Positions 7,293-17,564 of a stretch of DNA of 64,000 bases are shown here, piece by piece. How positions within the stretch are numbered: position 1 is the stretch's first letter; the number at the start of each line of letters is the position of its first letter. Location of the stretch: positions 1 to 64,000 of the forward strand of contig NZ_CP073079.1 of assembly GCF_018135625.1 (NCBI RefSeq), read 5' to 3'. The notes under the pieces are model-generated. The model saw only the letters and a program-made list of their open reading frames with translations. It searched no databases and was not told the DNA's origin. Source of the stretch: Phenylobacterium montanum. GTDB taxonomy: Bacteria; Pseudomonadota; Alphaproteobacteria; Caulobacterales; Caulobacteraceae. The position numbers and the translations under genes are program-made.

Positions 7293-10200
7293 GTGTCCGG
7301 TCCGAACTGCTGGAATTCCTGAGAGCGCCCTCGCGATTTGCGGCCGCGCCGGACGATCCGCAGATTTGGCTCGACGCGCTCGAGTCGTTCGCGCGGCCCG
7401 CCCTGGACCAACCGGGGCAATTTCCACTCCGACCGGCGCAGGTCGCCGCCTGGCGAGGCTTGGCCGACGCTCGGGCCGGTTTGGTCTTGGGACCGCCGGG
7501 GACGGGTAAGACCCACCTGCTGGCCTGGCTGATCCTCGGCTACATGCACGCCCGCGTCGCGGCAGGCCTGCCCTGCCGGGTCTTCGTCACAGCCTTCACC
7601 CGCAATGCGATCGGCAACCTCCTGGAAGGAGTCGCCGAGCGGCGCGAGTTGGCTTGGCCCGGCGGGCCGGACATCTGGTTCTTCGGAAACCCGCCCGAAG
7701 CGGCGATGTCGGGCAACGTCCAGATCCAGGACCGCCTCTATCGCGATGGCCTCGACGACGCCCTCAACATCCTCGCTGCGCCGGCCCTTGTGGTGGGCGG
7801 ATCGGTCTGGTCTCTCTACCGGCTTCTGGCGGACGGCCGTGGCCCCAATGCAGACGGGCTCACCGCAGAGTTCTTCGACCTGGTTTGCATCGACGAGGCG
7901 TCCCAGATGGTGCTCGGCCACGGGCTCCTTGGGCTGGCAGGGCTCAAACCGGGCGGGCGGATCGTCGTGGCTGGCGACGACCGGCAGCTGCCTCCAATCC
8001 GAGCCGCGCGCGAGGTTGTTCTCGACGGCCGCGCGCTTGGCGGTTCGCTGTACGGATTCATGGCCTCGGCCGGCACGCCCGAGTTCCAACTGGATGAGAC
8101 GTTTCGGCTCAACGCCCCGCTCGCCCGCTTCCCGGAAGCGGCGTTCTATCCGGGCGCCTACCGCTCGGCCGTCCCGGATGCCGTGCTCGCGCTTCGCCCA
8201 GGCTGGGAGACCGGCTTGGCCGACTGGGAGCAGGTGGTCCTCGCGCCTGAGTTACCGGTCTGCGTGCTGCTGCACGATGGTCCGCCCGCGGCCACCAGCA
8301 ACCCGTTCGAAGCGCAACTTGCTGCGCGCTTCGCGGAGGTTCTCGAGCCGCGCCTCGACTCGCCGGCCTTTTGGACGGACGGGTTGGCGATTGTCAGCCC
8401 CCATCGGGCGCAAAACTCCGCCATTCGCAATCTCCTGGCGCCGCCACTGCGCCGGGGCGCGTTTGTCGATACGGTCGACCGCATTCAGGGCAAGGAACGC
8501 GACGCCGTCATTCTGAGCTACGTGGTCGCTGACGCCGAATTCGCGCTGGCGGAATCGGAGTTCATCTTCAGCTCCGAACGCTTGAACGTCGCCATCACCC
8601 GCGCTCGGAGGAAGCTGATCGTCCTGATCAGCCGCAGGCTTCTCGACGCCGTGCCAAGCGATCAAGACCTCATGGACAAGGCCGAGCGCCTGCGTGAGTT
8701 CGTCTTCGGCTGCGCGGTGATCGGCGAGCGAACCCTTCCCGACGGCCAGGGTGGGCACGTTCGCGTCCAAATTCGCGGCCGTGGCTTCAATGAGCCGCCG
8801 GTCTTGGACGACGCGCCGGCGGCGCTCCCAATGACCACGCCGGAGCTGACCGCACCGCAGCTTGCTTTGCTGGCGGCAGTCGAACGTGTCGCTCTCGCCG
8901 ACCGGCGCAGCGGCGCGACCACGCGGGCGCTGGGGCAGGCTTTGGCCCGCCGTGATGACCTGCTCCCCGATTTGGTCGCTCTACATCACGCGGGGCGCAT
9001 CATCCTTAGTGAGCCTAGGCCAGGATTCTGGGTTTCGCGTCCCCTGGAGGCGCCTCGGACCGTCTACCCCGCCACAACCGAAAGCGTCCGCAACCGCATC
9101 GACCAGGTCGTCACCGAAAGCCGATCCGGGCCCTTCGCGCCATTCTATTGGAGGCTTCGTGAGCGTTTTGCCTGGATGGATGCGCAGGGGCGCGACGTGC
9201 TTCTGCCGATCTTGCAGGGCTTGGCGATCGAGGGGCGCGTCGTCATCCAAGACACGGACCGCGGCCTGACCATCGACGTTCCGCAGGCGGCCGAGACGCC
9301 GCCTGAGGCGCCGACGGAAGTGCTGCCGGACCTCACCGACCGTGATTTCGAGGTGTTGAACGCTCTGGAGGACAGCGAGGCTCGCCGCATCAACTTCGGT
9401 GTCTTCGAGTCCTGGACGTCCGCGGCAACCCTCGCGGATGAAATGGGGCGGGGCCGGGATGAGGTCCTGTCCGGCCTGGGGCGCCTGTCGCAGACCGGAT
9501 GGGTCCTGCTCGCGCAGGATGGACGGCTACGCAGCCGTATGGCCGAGCTGGCCCGGGAGACCCGCTACGCGAAACAGCGATTTGCCGCCGACGACGCGGC
9601 GCGCCGGCCCTATGTCGTTCGAAGCCTAAAGGTGGAGCTGAAGGATCGGGACAAGCCTCATCGGGGTCGGCCGATCGCCGAGACTTTCGCCGAGATTGGC
9701 GAGGCGCTGCCCGCCGAAGAGCGCACGGTGCTCGCGGGCCTAGAGACCGCTCTGCTCGGGATGTGGGGGCCTGGCGCCGCGATCGCCGGCTTCCAAGCCC
9801 GAGCCTTCGCGGGGCTGCTGACCGCGTGGAGCGGCGATGGCCCGCAGACCTTCGTGATCGCCGCGGACACCGGGTCGGGCAAGACCGAGGCTGCTGCGCT
9901 TCCGCTCATCGTCGCGGCGGCCGCCGACCGGTTGCGCGGTCTTCAAGGGGTCCGGGCCGTCCTTGCCTACCCGCGGACGCGGCTAGCGGCCAACCAGGCC
10001 CAGCGCCTGGCCGGCTATCTGGCCGCGCTCGCCCGTGAAGCCGGGATGCCAACCGTGACGATGGGCCTGCAATTCGCTCAGGTCCCGAGAACCTTTGACA
10101 CCGCAGACGAAGGCGCGGGCTGGCGACGCCAGGCCAACGGGGTTTGGAGCTTTCCCCTCTTTGGCTGCCCCAACTGCACCCGTGAGCTGCTGCTCCATGA

Positions 10201-13200
10201 AGCCGAAGGTGTGGACCGTGCTGACGCCCTGCGCTGCACATCCTGTGAATGGCGATATGACGGATGGATCGGGACGAAGGCGGGGCTCGCCGCCACGCCG
10301 CCGAATCTCTTCCTGCCGACGACCGACAGCCTGCATCAGTGGCTGCACGATCCTCGCTATGGCGCGCTCTTTGGGGACCGCGAGGGCTGGTCGGCGCCAC
10401 GGGCGATCCTGGCGGACGAGATCCACCTGTACTCGCACGTCCACGGCGCACAGGTCGGCTACGCCCTCCGCCGCTTGGCCGCCCGCAGCGCGCGCAATGC
10501 CGGCGGCGCTTCGGTGCTGGCGGTCGGCATGAGCGCGACGCTTGGCGACCCGGCCGCAGCGTGGGGCCGTCTCGTGGGGCGCGACGAGGTCGATCTCATT
10601 ACCCCCGACACGGCGGCGGGGGAGCGGCAATCCAATCCAAGAGGCCGGGAATACTTCTACTTTCTGCAGCCTGAAGCCGAATCCCGCGGGCAGGACATCA
10701 GCGGCGCTTCTACCGCCGTTCAGGGCTTCATGTGTCTTGCCCACGGCATGCGCCGCCGGACCGGTCGAGAGGGCGGCTATCGGGCCCTCGTCTTCTTGGA
10801 CTCGATCGACAAGGTTCGGCGCCTGCACGCGGTCTACCAGGATGCCGAAGAAATACGGCGGCTCGCTAGCTTCCGGACCCGCTACTATCCCGACGACCCG
10901 GTCACGGGCCAGCCGCGGACCGAGTGCTGCGGCGAGCCGCACGGGTGCGGGATATTCAGGGATGGCGAATGTTGGTGGTTCGCCGCCAACGACCGGCGAC
11001 AGGTCGGTGCTAGAGGCCCTCGTCGACGGGACTGGCCGCTGACCGTCGCGCCGCAACCGGTGACCTCCGGGGCGACGGGCCGAGTCGAGGAGATGATCCG
11101 GCAAAGCGACGTGATCTTCGCCACGTCATCGCTGGAGGTCGGCTACGATGACCCTGACATCTCGCTCGTATACCAGCAGTACGCCCCGCAAAACCTCGCC
11201 AGCTTCATCCAACGTAAGGGACGTGGCGGGCGGGGCGTAGATGACCGTCCCGTGACCGGCGTGACGCTGTCGCTGTATTCCGCACGCGACAGTTGGTGGT
11301 TCCGACGCCCGGCCGAGATGGTCAATCCGCAAGGTTTCGACACGCCGTTGAACCCGGCCAACCATTTCGTCCGCCGCGCTCAGATCTTGTCGGCCGTCCT
11401 CGACGGCGCCGCCCGCTACGCGGCGCAGTCTGGCGCCGCGCCGCTGTTGGCCGGAGGCCGCCTGGTTCCGGGCGCCTTGGCCGAGGCCGAGATCGTCGTG
11501 CGAGACGTCTTTGGCCCCGAGCCCTGGCGAGAGTTCGAAGTCGAGTCCCTCGAGGCGCTGTGGGCCCGAGCGCTGGACCAGGCCCGGCCGGTTCGGCCGA
11601 TCGAAACTCTCGCAGACGTCCGCGCGGCCGTGAGCTGGATCCCCAACTTCCTGTTCGAGGCCGTGAACATGCCTCAGTTGCAGGTGATCACGCCGGAGGA
11701 CCAGCCGGGATCCATCCGGCGCGAAGACGTAAGCCTGGTGCTCAATGCGACCGCGCCAGGCAACGTCACCCGACGCTTCGACCCGCGCGCAGTCCACTGG
11801 CGGCCTCCCGCACAGGGGCTCGCGCCCTGGCTGGACGCCGCCGACTATGGCGTGGTGCAGCGCGTCACCCCCTTCGACCCAGGGGAACTCCTCAACCACC
11901 TTCCCGCCAGCGTCCGGTCGGCGTTGACTGGACTGCAAGACGAGGTTCTCCGTCCGGCCACGATGCGGGTCGAACGCCTGGGCATCATGCAAGGGTCGGG
12001 GTGGACGTCAGGGTGGGCGGTCGCACCCGATGGCCAATCGGTCGTGAAGACCGATGACCCCAATGCCGACCCACGCCGGGTCCAGCACGACAGCCGCGGA
12101 AGTCTTCGCGGCTTCCCCGTAGTCAAGCCCGACCCTGCCCGCGCAGCGCCGGTCTCCGCTCAGTTGGGCGGCTGGCTTGCGGGCGTCGACGCCTTCATCG
12201 GCGCCAGCCTTGGAGGTCGGTTCACAGGCTTGGCTGTGGCGCGTCTTTTCTGGGGGGCCGATAGCGAGCTCAAGATGCAGGATCGGAACCTTGATCCGGC
12301 CGTCTTCAGTCAGATGTTCAGCGACCCGACGGGATCCACGCCGTGCCTACATGGCTATCACGTGCAGGCCGAAGGCGTGCGGTTTCGGGTGGACGCGACC
12401 CGACTAGACGCCTTTGTCGCGGCTGAGGCGGAAGCGTTGGCCGGCGATCCTGTCGGTCGAAGATGGCACGTCGGTCAAATGCTGAGGTATCTGGTCGAGG
12501 ATGCTGCGCTCGCGATCGGCATCAACGCCTTCGAAGCGCGACGCGGCGCCGACCTCCTCGTTTCGGCCGCCGCCGACCCCGTGTTGCGACCTCGATTGTT
12601 TGAGGCCATTCGATTTTGGGATGGCGATGTCCTAGCTGGTCTTTTGGAGGAGGTGCGCTCGCGCCGGCTGGCGCAGCATCCGCTGCTCACGCCCTCCCGC
12701 GTTCAGCGCGTCGCCGCAACGCTGGCCGATCGACGCCTGCAGCCCGCATTTCAAGACGCGCTCCGCGCCGCCGACGATCCCGTCCGCTTTGCCGCCTGGC
12801 TTCGCACCTCGGTCTTGAACGGTCTGACCGGGCGCTTGAAGGATCTGTTCGTCCATCTTGGACGCGGGGACGATCGCCAAGTTGTCGCCCACGCGCGATT
12901 GCCCGTCCAATTCGACGGACAAACGGACGACACGATCACCGTCTGTGAAGCGGGCGCCTACGGGGACGGCACGACCCGATCCTTCATCGAGAGCCTGCCC
13001 GCCGCGACGCCGGAGTGGGTCAGCGAATTTCTCGGGCGTTGTGCGAATGCTGACGAAGATGAGGTGGTTCGGGCGGCCCTATCTCAGACCGAACGCCATA
13101 CGGCCTGGCGCGCGATCGACCAGCACGACGTCAACGCGCTCGCGAGTTGGGCCGCCGAACTGGGGCTCCGCCCCGGACAGCCCGTGCCGCAGAGCCTGCT

Positions 13201-13597
13201 CCGGATCTTTTCGGACGTCGAGCGGGTGGGCGGTGAGCGGGTGGAGCTCTATGACCTCGCCCTTGCCGGCATGCAGATCGAAACGCGGCTCACGGCTGAA
13301 ATGGGCCGACGGCCGTCCGCTTGGGAGCATGCCAGCGCGGTCGTCGCCTTGGGCGAGGCGGATCCAGCATCGGCCCCCGGGCGGCTGCTGGCCGCTTACG
13401 CCGGCCTGGAGGACGCCTCGCAGGAAGGTTCGCTGAGCGCCGCGGCCCGACTCGCCGATCAAGCCTATCGGCTGGGCGCTCACCTGTGTGTTGATGGCTG
13501 CCAGGCCTGCGTACACCAGGGCAGCGACCTCATGTCGGACACTATGGCCGAGGCGTCGACCAGCCGGCGTCTATTGCAACGCTTCCTCGCTTTCTAG
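7289..13597 (+). CDS. dpdJ: SF1 helicase fused to a DpdJ-like SF2 helicase (2102 residues)
   Basis: Two motor units lie in one polypeptide. The N-terminal DNA2/UPF1-type SF1 helicase has Walker A GPPGTGKTHL (68-77), CIDEASQ near 200, VAGDDRQLPPI near 228, TVDRIQGKERDAVI near 395 and NVAITRARRKL near 432. A winged-helix-rich linker of about 350 residues follows. The second unit is an SF2 helicase: ADTGSGKTEAA near 860, four Zn-ribbon-like cysteines (CPNC...CTSC, about 960-992), ILADEIHLYSH near 1038, GMSATLGD near 1080, SSLEVGYDD near 1280 and QRKGRGGRG near 1306. The C-terminus ends with CVDGCQACVHQG, reminiscent of DUF1998. The second unit matches what I know of DpdJ; the fused SF1 unit is unusual. 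It starts with GTG overlapping the nuclease stop and shares a CTAG stop with the convergent gene. Confidence 0.82.
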   Translation: MSVRSELLEFLRAPSRFAAAPDDPQIWLDALESFARPALDQPGQFPLRPAQVAAWRGLADARAGLVLGPPGTGKTHLLAWLILGYMHARVAAGLPCRVFVTAFTRNAIGNLLEGVAERRELAWPGGPDIWFFGNPPEAAMSGNVQIQDRLYRDGLDDALNILAAPALVVGGSVWSLYRLLADGRGPNADGLTAEFFDLVCIDEASQMVLGHGLLGLAGLKPGGRIVVAGDDRQLPPIRAAREVVLDGRALGGSLYGFMASAGTPEFQLDETFRLNAPLARFPEAAFYPGAYRSAVPDAVLALRPGWETGLADWEQVVLAPELPVCVLLHDGPPAATSNPFEAQLAARFAEVLEPRLDSPAFWTDGLAIVSPHRAQNSAIRNLLAPPLRRGAFVDTVDRIQGKERDAVILSYVVADAEFALAESEFIFSSERLNVAITRARRKLIVLISRRLLDAVPSDQDLMDKAERLREFVFGCAVIGERTLPDGQGGHVRVQIRGRGFNEPPVLDDAPAALPMTTPELTAPQLALLAAVERVALADRRSGATTRALGQALARRDDLLPDLVALHHAGRIILSEPRPGFWVSRPLEAPRTVYPATTESVRNRIDQVVTESRSGPFAPFYWRLRERFAWMDAQGRDVLLPILQGLAIEGRVVIQDTDRGLTIDVPQAAETPPEAPTEVLPDLTDRDFEVLNALEDSEARRINFGVFESWTSAATLADEMGRGRDEVLSGLGRLSQTGWVLLAQDGRLRSRMAELARETRYAKQRFAADDAARRPYVVRSLKVELKDRDKPHRGRPIAETFAEIGEALPAEERTVLAGLETALLGMWGPGAAIAGFQARAFAGLLTAWSGDGPQTFVIAADTGSGKTEAAALPLIVAAAADRLRGLQGVRAVLAYPRTRLAANQAQRLAGYLAALAREAGMPTVTMGLQFAQVPRTFDTADEGAGWRRQANGVWSFPLFGCPNCTRELLLHEAEGVDRADALRCTSCEWRYDGWIGTKAGLAATPPNLFLPTTDSLHQWLHDPRYGALFGDREGWSAPRAILADEIHLYSHVHGAQVGYALRRLAARSARNAGGASVLAVGMSATLGDPAAAWGRLVGRDEVDLITPDTAAGERQSNPRGREYFYFLQPEAESRGQDISGASTAVQGFMCLAHGMRRRTGREGGYRALVFLDSIDKVRRLHAVYQDAEEIRRLASFRTRYYPDDPVTGQPRTECCGEPHGCGIFRDGECWWFAANDRRQVGARGPRRRDWPLTVAPQPVTSGATGRVEEMIRQSDVIFATSSLEVGYDDPDISLVYQQYAPQNLASFIQRKGRGGRGVDDRPVTGVTLSLYSARDSWWFRRPAEMVNPQGFDTPLNPANHFVRRAQILSAVLDGAARYAAQSGAAPLLAGGRLVPGALAEAEIVVRDVFGPEPWREFEVESLEALWARALDQARPVRPIETLADVRAAVSWIPNFLFEAVNMPQLQVITPEDQPGSIRREDVSLVLNATAPGNVTRRFDPRAVHWRPPAQGLAPWLDAADYGVVQRVTPFDPGELLNHLPASVRSALTGLQDEVLRPATMRVERLGIMQGSGWTSGWAVAPDGQSVVKTDDPNADPRRVQHDSRGSLRGFPVVKPDPARAAPVSAQLGGWLAGVDAFIGASLGGRFTGLAVARLFWGADSELKMQDRNLDPAVFSQMFSDPTGSTPCLHGYHVQAEGVRFRVDATRLDAFVAAEAEALAGDPVGRRWHVGQMLRYLVEDAALAIGINAFEARRGADLLVSAAADPVLRPRLFEAIRFWDGDVLAGLLEEVRSRRLAQHPLLTPSRVQRVAATLADRRLQPAFQDALRAADDPVRFAAWLRTSVLNGLTGRLKDLFVHLGRGDDRQVVAHARLPVQFDGQTDDTITVCEAGAYGDGTTRSFIESLPAATPEWVSEFLGRCANADEDEVVRAALSQTERHTAWRAIDQHDVNALASWAAELGLRPGQPVPQSLLRIFSDVERVGGERVELYDLALAGMQIETRLTAEMGRRPSAWEHASAVVALGEADPASAPGRLLAAYAGLEDASQEGSLSAAARLADQAYRLGAHLCVDGCQACVHQGSDLMSDTMAEASTSRRLLQRFLAF

Positions 13598-14286
13598 GCG
13601 GCGCTGATCTTGAGGCTCGTGAGGGCGCCCTGGTCCTTCAGCCATTTCAGGACCTCCGGCAGGAGGAGATCGAGGGTCGCGCGGTCATCTGCGAGGGCTT
13701 GGAGGAAGCCAGCGACCTTTGGATCACCTGCGACCGTCTGCTGTTCCTCCACCAGGGCGGAGCGCTGCTCAAGCAGATCGGCGACGATCGTCGGCAATTC
13801 AACAACAGCGGTTTGGGCGGTCTGTTGGGCCGCCGTAGCCACGCCGATCATCCTCCCCCCGAGATCGCGGGCGCCCGGGAACGCCTCCAGAAGCTTTCCC
13901 GCCGATCCTAGCGGCGTGAATTGCTGATCGACGACCCGGGTCCAGAGCGGCCTCAAGGTTGCCTCAAGCGAGCTCAGCGCCTGCGTGAACGAGAGATATT
14001 CGAGGACCGCTTCCTCGAGAGTCGCCTCGTCGTCCGCCTCCTCCATTGCGTCGGAAGCTTCTCGCGCGGCGGCAAGGGCGCGGTCGACCTGCGCCTTGAC
14101 CTGTGTATCCGATCGGCCGTCCAGGATTCGCGCAAGCTGGACGTACGCCTTGAGCCGGCGTTCCTGGCGCGCGACGTCGCTGAACCGTTGAAGGCGGTCC
14201 TTCGCCTTGTCCCCGAGGCGCACGCCGGCGGCGGCGGCCGGTAGGAGTTCAGCGGCTTGTTCCAGGTCCTCGAGCGGGTCGCTCAC
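13594..14286 (-). CDS. Helical protein in the DpdI position of the dpd cluster
   Basis: This 230-residue protein is almost all helical and rich in Ala, Leu and Glu (for example AREASDAMEEADDEATLEEA and LLEQRSALVEEQQTVAG), with likely coiled-coil segments and no catalytic motif that I recognise. It begins with GTG at 14286 overlapping the dpdH stop as GTGA, so it is tightly coupled to DpdH. In Salmonella dpd clusters DpdI follows DpdH and is needed for the restriction-like phenotype; position suggests the same here, but I cannot confirm homology. The frame is open further upstream, but that part overlaps dpdH and is not needed. Its stop shares CTAG with the facing helicase gene. Confidence 0.7.
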   Translation of the reverse strand: MSDPLEDLEQAAELLPAAAAGVRLGDKAKDRLQRFSDVARQERRLKAYVQLARILDGRSDTQVKAQVDRALAAAREASDAMEEADDEATLEEAVLEYLSFTQALSSLEATLRPLWTRVVDQQFTPLGSAGKLLEAFPGARDLGGRMIGVATAAQQTAQTAVVELPTIVADLLEQRSALVEEQQTVAGDPKVAGFLQALADDRATLDLLLPEVLKWLKDQGALTSLKISAA

Positions 14287-17200
14287 TGGCCGCCCTCCCA
14301 AGTCGTCTTGGCTTCGACGGCAACCGCCTCGAGGCTTTCGCCAGCGCTCTTGATCTGAGCCAGGGTCGCCCCGGCGCCGGCGGACCGAAGATAGGGCGCG
14401 GCCCGCTCGCTGAGCGCCTTGCAGAGTTGGTCGCCCTGCTTCAGCGCCTCCCCGGCCGATCGCAGATCCCCAGCGGGTTGGGCGACAAGCCACGCAAGCA
14501 GCGCCGCAGTCTCTTTCGGAATGGCCTCGGAGTCCTCTACGGACACGATCAGACGCTGCAGTGGGCCCAGATAGTCAGGTCGGCTGAGGTCCGCTTCCAG
14601 ACGCTCCCATGTCTCGCGCCAACGGCGTTCGAGCTCCGGCGGCAGTTCCCGGATCAACGGGAACACCTTTCCCGCGGCGGTGTGGATGCGACGCATGCGG
14701 GCCGCAAGGCTTTCGCCGCGAAGCAGGGTCGCGACTTCGGCAGCCCTTTCCTGCAGCAGGCGCGTTTCAAGGGCAGGAATTCGCCGAACGTAGTCAGCCA
14801 TCTTGGCCGCGGTCTGCCGCAGGCCGCGATCGTCCAGGAGGCTGCTGGTTTCCGCCGCCTCGGAGTAAGGCAAGAAGGACAGCCGGCGTTGAAGCCTTAC
14901 GACGGCTTGGGCGGCGGAGCCTGCCGCGGCGAGGCCAAACTCCAGCGATTGGCCTTGCGGCAGGGTGATCATCTCGCGCAGCAGCGTCCGGATCTTGTCA
15001 TGCTGCTGATCGGTATTGCGCAGGGCATCCTGCCAAGGCTCGGTCCGCGATTGGGGAGAGGTTGCGGTGCCGTCCTCCCCACTGAGGAGGACCCGCCATT
15101 GCTCTGACGTCGCGGCCGTGGGGGACACCGCCCCTTTTAGCCAGGCGCGCGCCAAGAGCACCTGCGTCGCTGTGGCGGCCATGTCCCAAGCCGCCCCATC
15201 TGGCAGGGATGGCGTCCGTCGGGCCGCATGCGCCTTGGCTAAGGCTCCCAACCGCCTGACCATGAAGGCAAGGCGTCGGCGATAATATTCCTGGCTGCTG
15301 TCGGGCTGTCCGCCGCCGCGTAGGGCGCAGTAGGCTTCCAGCCCGTCGTAAAGCCATGCGTCCCGCGGGACGGCGAAGGTGTAGTTGCGGGACTGGGAGG
15401 AGCCCGCCACCAGAACCGTGCTGGAGGTGAACAGCGTGTTCCAAGTCCAGCGATCCAAGCCCAAGCTGCGGGGGTCGATCGCGCGCATCACCTCAAAGAG
15501 GACCTCATTCCAGAGGGGCGCGTCCTTCAGGGGCGCCGTGCCGGAACGCGCTTCCGAAATGTGGCTTTGTAAACGCTGCAGCTTGGTCTTCGTGGTGGTC
15601 GTCGGGCGCGTCGTCGTCGGTGTTGCGGTCGATGGGGCGCGCGTGATCGACGGGCTCGTCGCGGTGACAGGTGTGGCCTCCGGACCAGGCGCGGGCGCCG
15701 CGGGGGCCGGTTGCGCTGTCTGGTCGGCGGCGCCGGTCGCCGGCGCCGCGGCCTCCGTTGTTTCGGACGGAGGCTCGAGCGTCCGTGGTGTTGGATCGGT
15801 GTCTCCCAGCCAAGGGAGCCGAAAGGACGTGAACACCTCGCGGCGCACCTCTGCGAGACGGGTCACCCCGTCGCTGTCGCTGGTGGTGTCCGGCCGGGTC
15901 GGGTCACCCCAGTACACAAAGGTGCGGCGCAGCCGCTCGCGGGTTTCGATGTCCGCCTCGTTCGCATCGACGAGCGCACGCATGGGGCCATTGAGCAGAC
16001 CGGCGCGCTCGTCGAGCTTTTCGGTTTCGATGTCCGGGCCGGGATAGCGGCCGTCGTCGAGCATCGCCGGATTGCGGAGCGTTGGTCCCAGGACATTTTG
16101 AAGAAGGCCGCGAGGCGTGCGGTGTGTCTGGCCCTTGTCGTCAGTCTTCAGAGCGTGGAAGAGCACGTCGAGGGCGTGGGGCGTGAAGGGGAACAGCCCC
16201 ATCGAGTCCACTTCACCAAAGACGGCGTGACAGCCGGGCCGCTTCGGGCAGTCGAGGCAGGGGTTCGGCGGTGGCGTGTCGCGGGCGGACATCGCCGCGG
16301 GCCGCCACGCCATCAGTTTAGCCTGGCCGGCGCGCGTCGCATTCAGGTAGCGCGCCACGAAGGCGAGCCGATCGGCGCCCTCGCGTAGCGTCGCGGATTC
16401 GGCCCCGCTGGGCTGTCCGAGCTGAATTTCGTGAGTGATCCGGTCTCGGTAATTCTTCTGGAGCGGATCGTAATAGTCCGGCGTGACGCCGACGACCGAT
16501 ATCAGGGGGCACACATCGGGCCGGGTCGCCGCGTCGAGCACGAGGGCGTCGATGAGGCCGTTGTCTAAACCCTGCCAAGCGGTGATGTCTTCTAGCAGCA
16601 GCACCAGTCGAGCCCGACCCTTGAGCGCGGTGCGAACCTTGCGGAAGAGCAGGATCAAATCCTCGCCGGTCACGCCGATCACGCTCTGAACGGCGTCGTT
16701 GAGCCGACTGTTCAGCGTGCGCAGCAGGGGAAGGCTCGCGGGAAGATCATCCGCATGGCTGGCCCGGATCTCCTCGTGGGTTTCCCCAGCATCCGTCCAT
16801 CCCCGGATCTTTTCCGCTTCGACGACCAGCTGGCGGGCGAACCGTTCGCTGGCCACGCTGTCATGCACTTCGACGCACACGCGCCCGAGGCTGACGATGT
16901 CATCGAGGTTGAACTGTGCGCTCTCTGAATTCCGGGCGCTCGACTTGCCGTCCATGAGCTCGAGGATCCGGCGCGGGCTCTTCCAGCCCTGGCGGACTGG
17001 TAGGCTCTGGATCAGCAGGGAAAGGTCATGCTTGTCACACCACTCCGCGTCGGCGCGCCGCTCCTCGAAGAAGGAGCCTTTCAGCATGGCTCCGAGGGTC
17101 GATTGAAAGACCTCAGCCCGGCCGGCGATGCCGGCTGTTTGTCGGCGGCGATCCAGGTTTTCGAACAGGGGCTCGAACTCTGGCCATTTGACCGTCAGCG

Positions 17201-17564
17201 ACGTCTTCAGCTGCTCGAGCGCGCCCTGCAGGCTACCGTCCGCGCGCTGGAGGAGCAGGACGATATCGTCGCCTGCCGGCCAGTGGACCGCTAGCCAGCG
17301 GATCAGGTGGGATTTGCCGGAGCCGGGATCGCCTTGCACCACGCAGAATGCATGGGTGCGATTGGGGTTGGACAGCGCATCGAGCAGTGCGGCTTCGGTC
17401 GGCTCATCGAGATCCTGCCGCTTGGCGCCTCCGACGCCGAAACCGCGGATGGGGGTGTGGGTAGCCAGGAACAGGGTATCGTCGACACCCAGCGCCTCGA
17501 TCCGCAGCATCACGTCGGCGTCGTCACGATCCCAGCAAGATCTCGAGGGCAACAGCTCAAGCAT
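14283..17564 (-). CDS. dpdH: DpdH, ATP-binding protein of the Dpd system
   Basis: This 1093-residue P-loop protein has Walker A GDPGSGKSHLIRW near residues 78-90 and Walker B LVLLLEDITAW near 318. A short CLDCPKRPGC cluster near 430 may bind zinc. A low-complexity Pro/Thr/Ala linker at about 595-660 (+ strand 15590-15780) separates the ATPase half from a mostly helical C-terminal half. Gene order (after DpdF and DpdG) and the STAND-like ATPase layout match DpdH of 7-deazaguanine DNA systems. It overlaps dpdG by 8 bases and the next gene by 4, indicating coupled translation. It probably controls or powers restriction; its exact role is not known to me. Confidence 0.82.
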   Translation of the reverse strand: MLELLPSRSCWDRDDADVMLRIEALGVDDTLFLATHTPIRGFGVGGAKRQDLDEPTEAALLDALSNPNRTHAFCVVQGDPGSGKSHLIRWLAVHWPAGDDIVLLLQRADGSLQGALEQLKTSLTVKWPEFEPLFENLDRRRQTAGIAGRAEVFQSTLGAMLKGSFFEERRADAEWCDKHDLSLLIQSLPVRQGWKSPRRILELMDGKSSARNSESAQFNLDDIVSLGRVCVEVHDSVASERFARQLVVEAEKIRGWTDAGETHEEIRASHADDLPASLPLLRTLNSRLNDAVQSVIGVTGEDLILLFRKVRTALKGRARLVLLLEDITAWQGLDNGLIDALVLDAATRPDVCPLISVVGVTPDYYDPLQKNYRDRITHEIQLGQPSGAESATLREGADRLAFVARYLNATRAGQAKLMAWRPAAMSARDTPPPNPCLDCPKRPGCHAVFGEVDSMGLFPFTPHALDVLFHALKTDDKGQTHRTPRGLLQNVLGPTLRNPAMLDDGRYPGPDIETEKLDERAGLLNGPMRALVDANEADIETRERLRRTFVYWGDPTRPDTTSDSDGVTRLAEVRREVFTSFRLPWLGDTDPTPRTLEPPSETTEAAAPATGAADQTAQPAPAAPAPGPEATPVTATSPSITRAPSTATPTTTRPTTTTKTKLQRLQSHISEARSGTAPLKDAPLWNEVLFEVMRAIDPRSLGLDRWTWNTLFTSSTVLVAGSSQSRNYTFAVPRDAWLYDGLEAYCALRGGGQPDSSQEYYRRRLAFMVRRLGALAKAHAARRTPSLPDGAAWDMAATATQVLLARAWLKGAVSPTAATSEQWRVLLSGEDGTATSPQSRTEPWQDALRNTDQQHDKIRTLLREMITLPQGQSLEFGLAAAGSAAQAVVRLQRRLSFLPYSEAAETSSLLDDRGLRQTAAKMADYVRRIPALETRLLQERAAEVATLLRGESLAARMRRIHTAAGKVFPLIRELPPELERRWRETWERLEADLSRPDYLGPLQRLIVSVEDSEAIPKETAALLAWLVAQPAGDLRSAGEALKQGDQLCKALSERAAPYLRSAGAGATLAQIKSAGESLEAVAVEAKTTWEGGQ

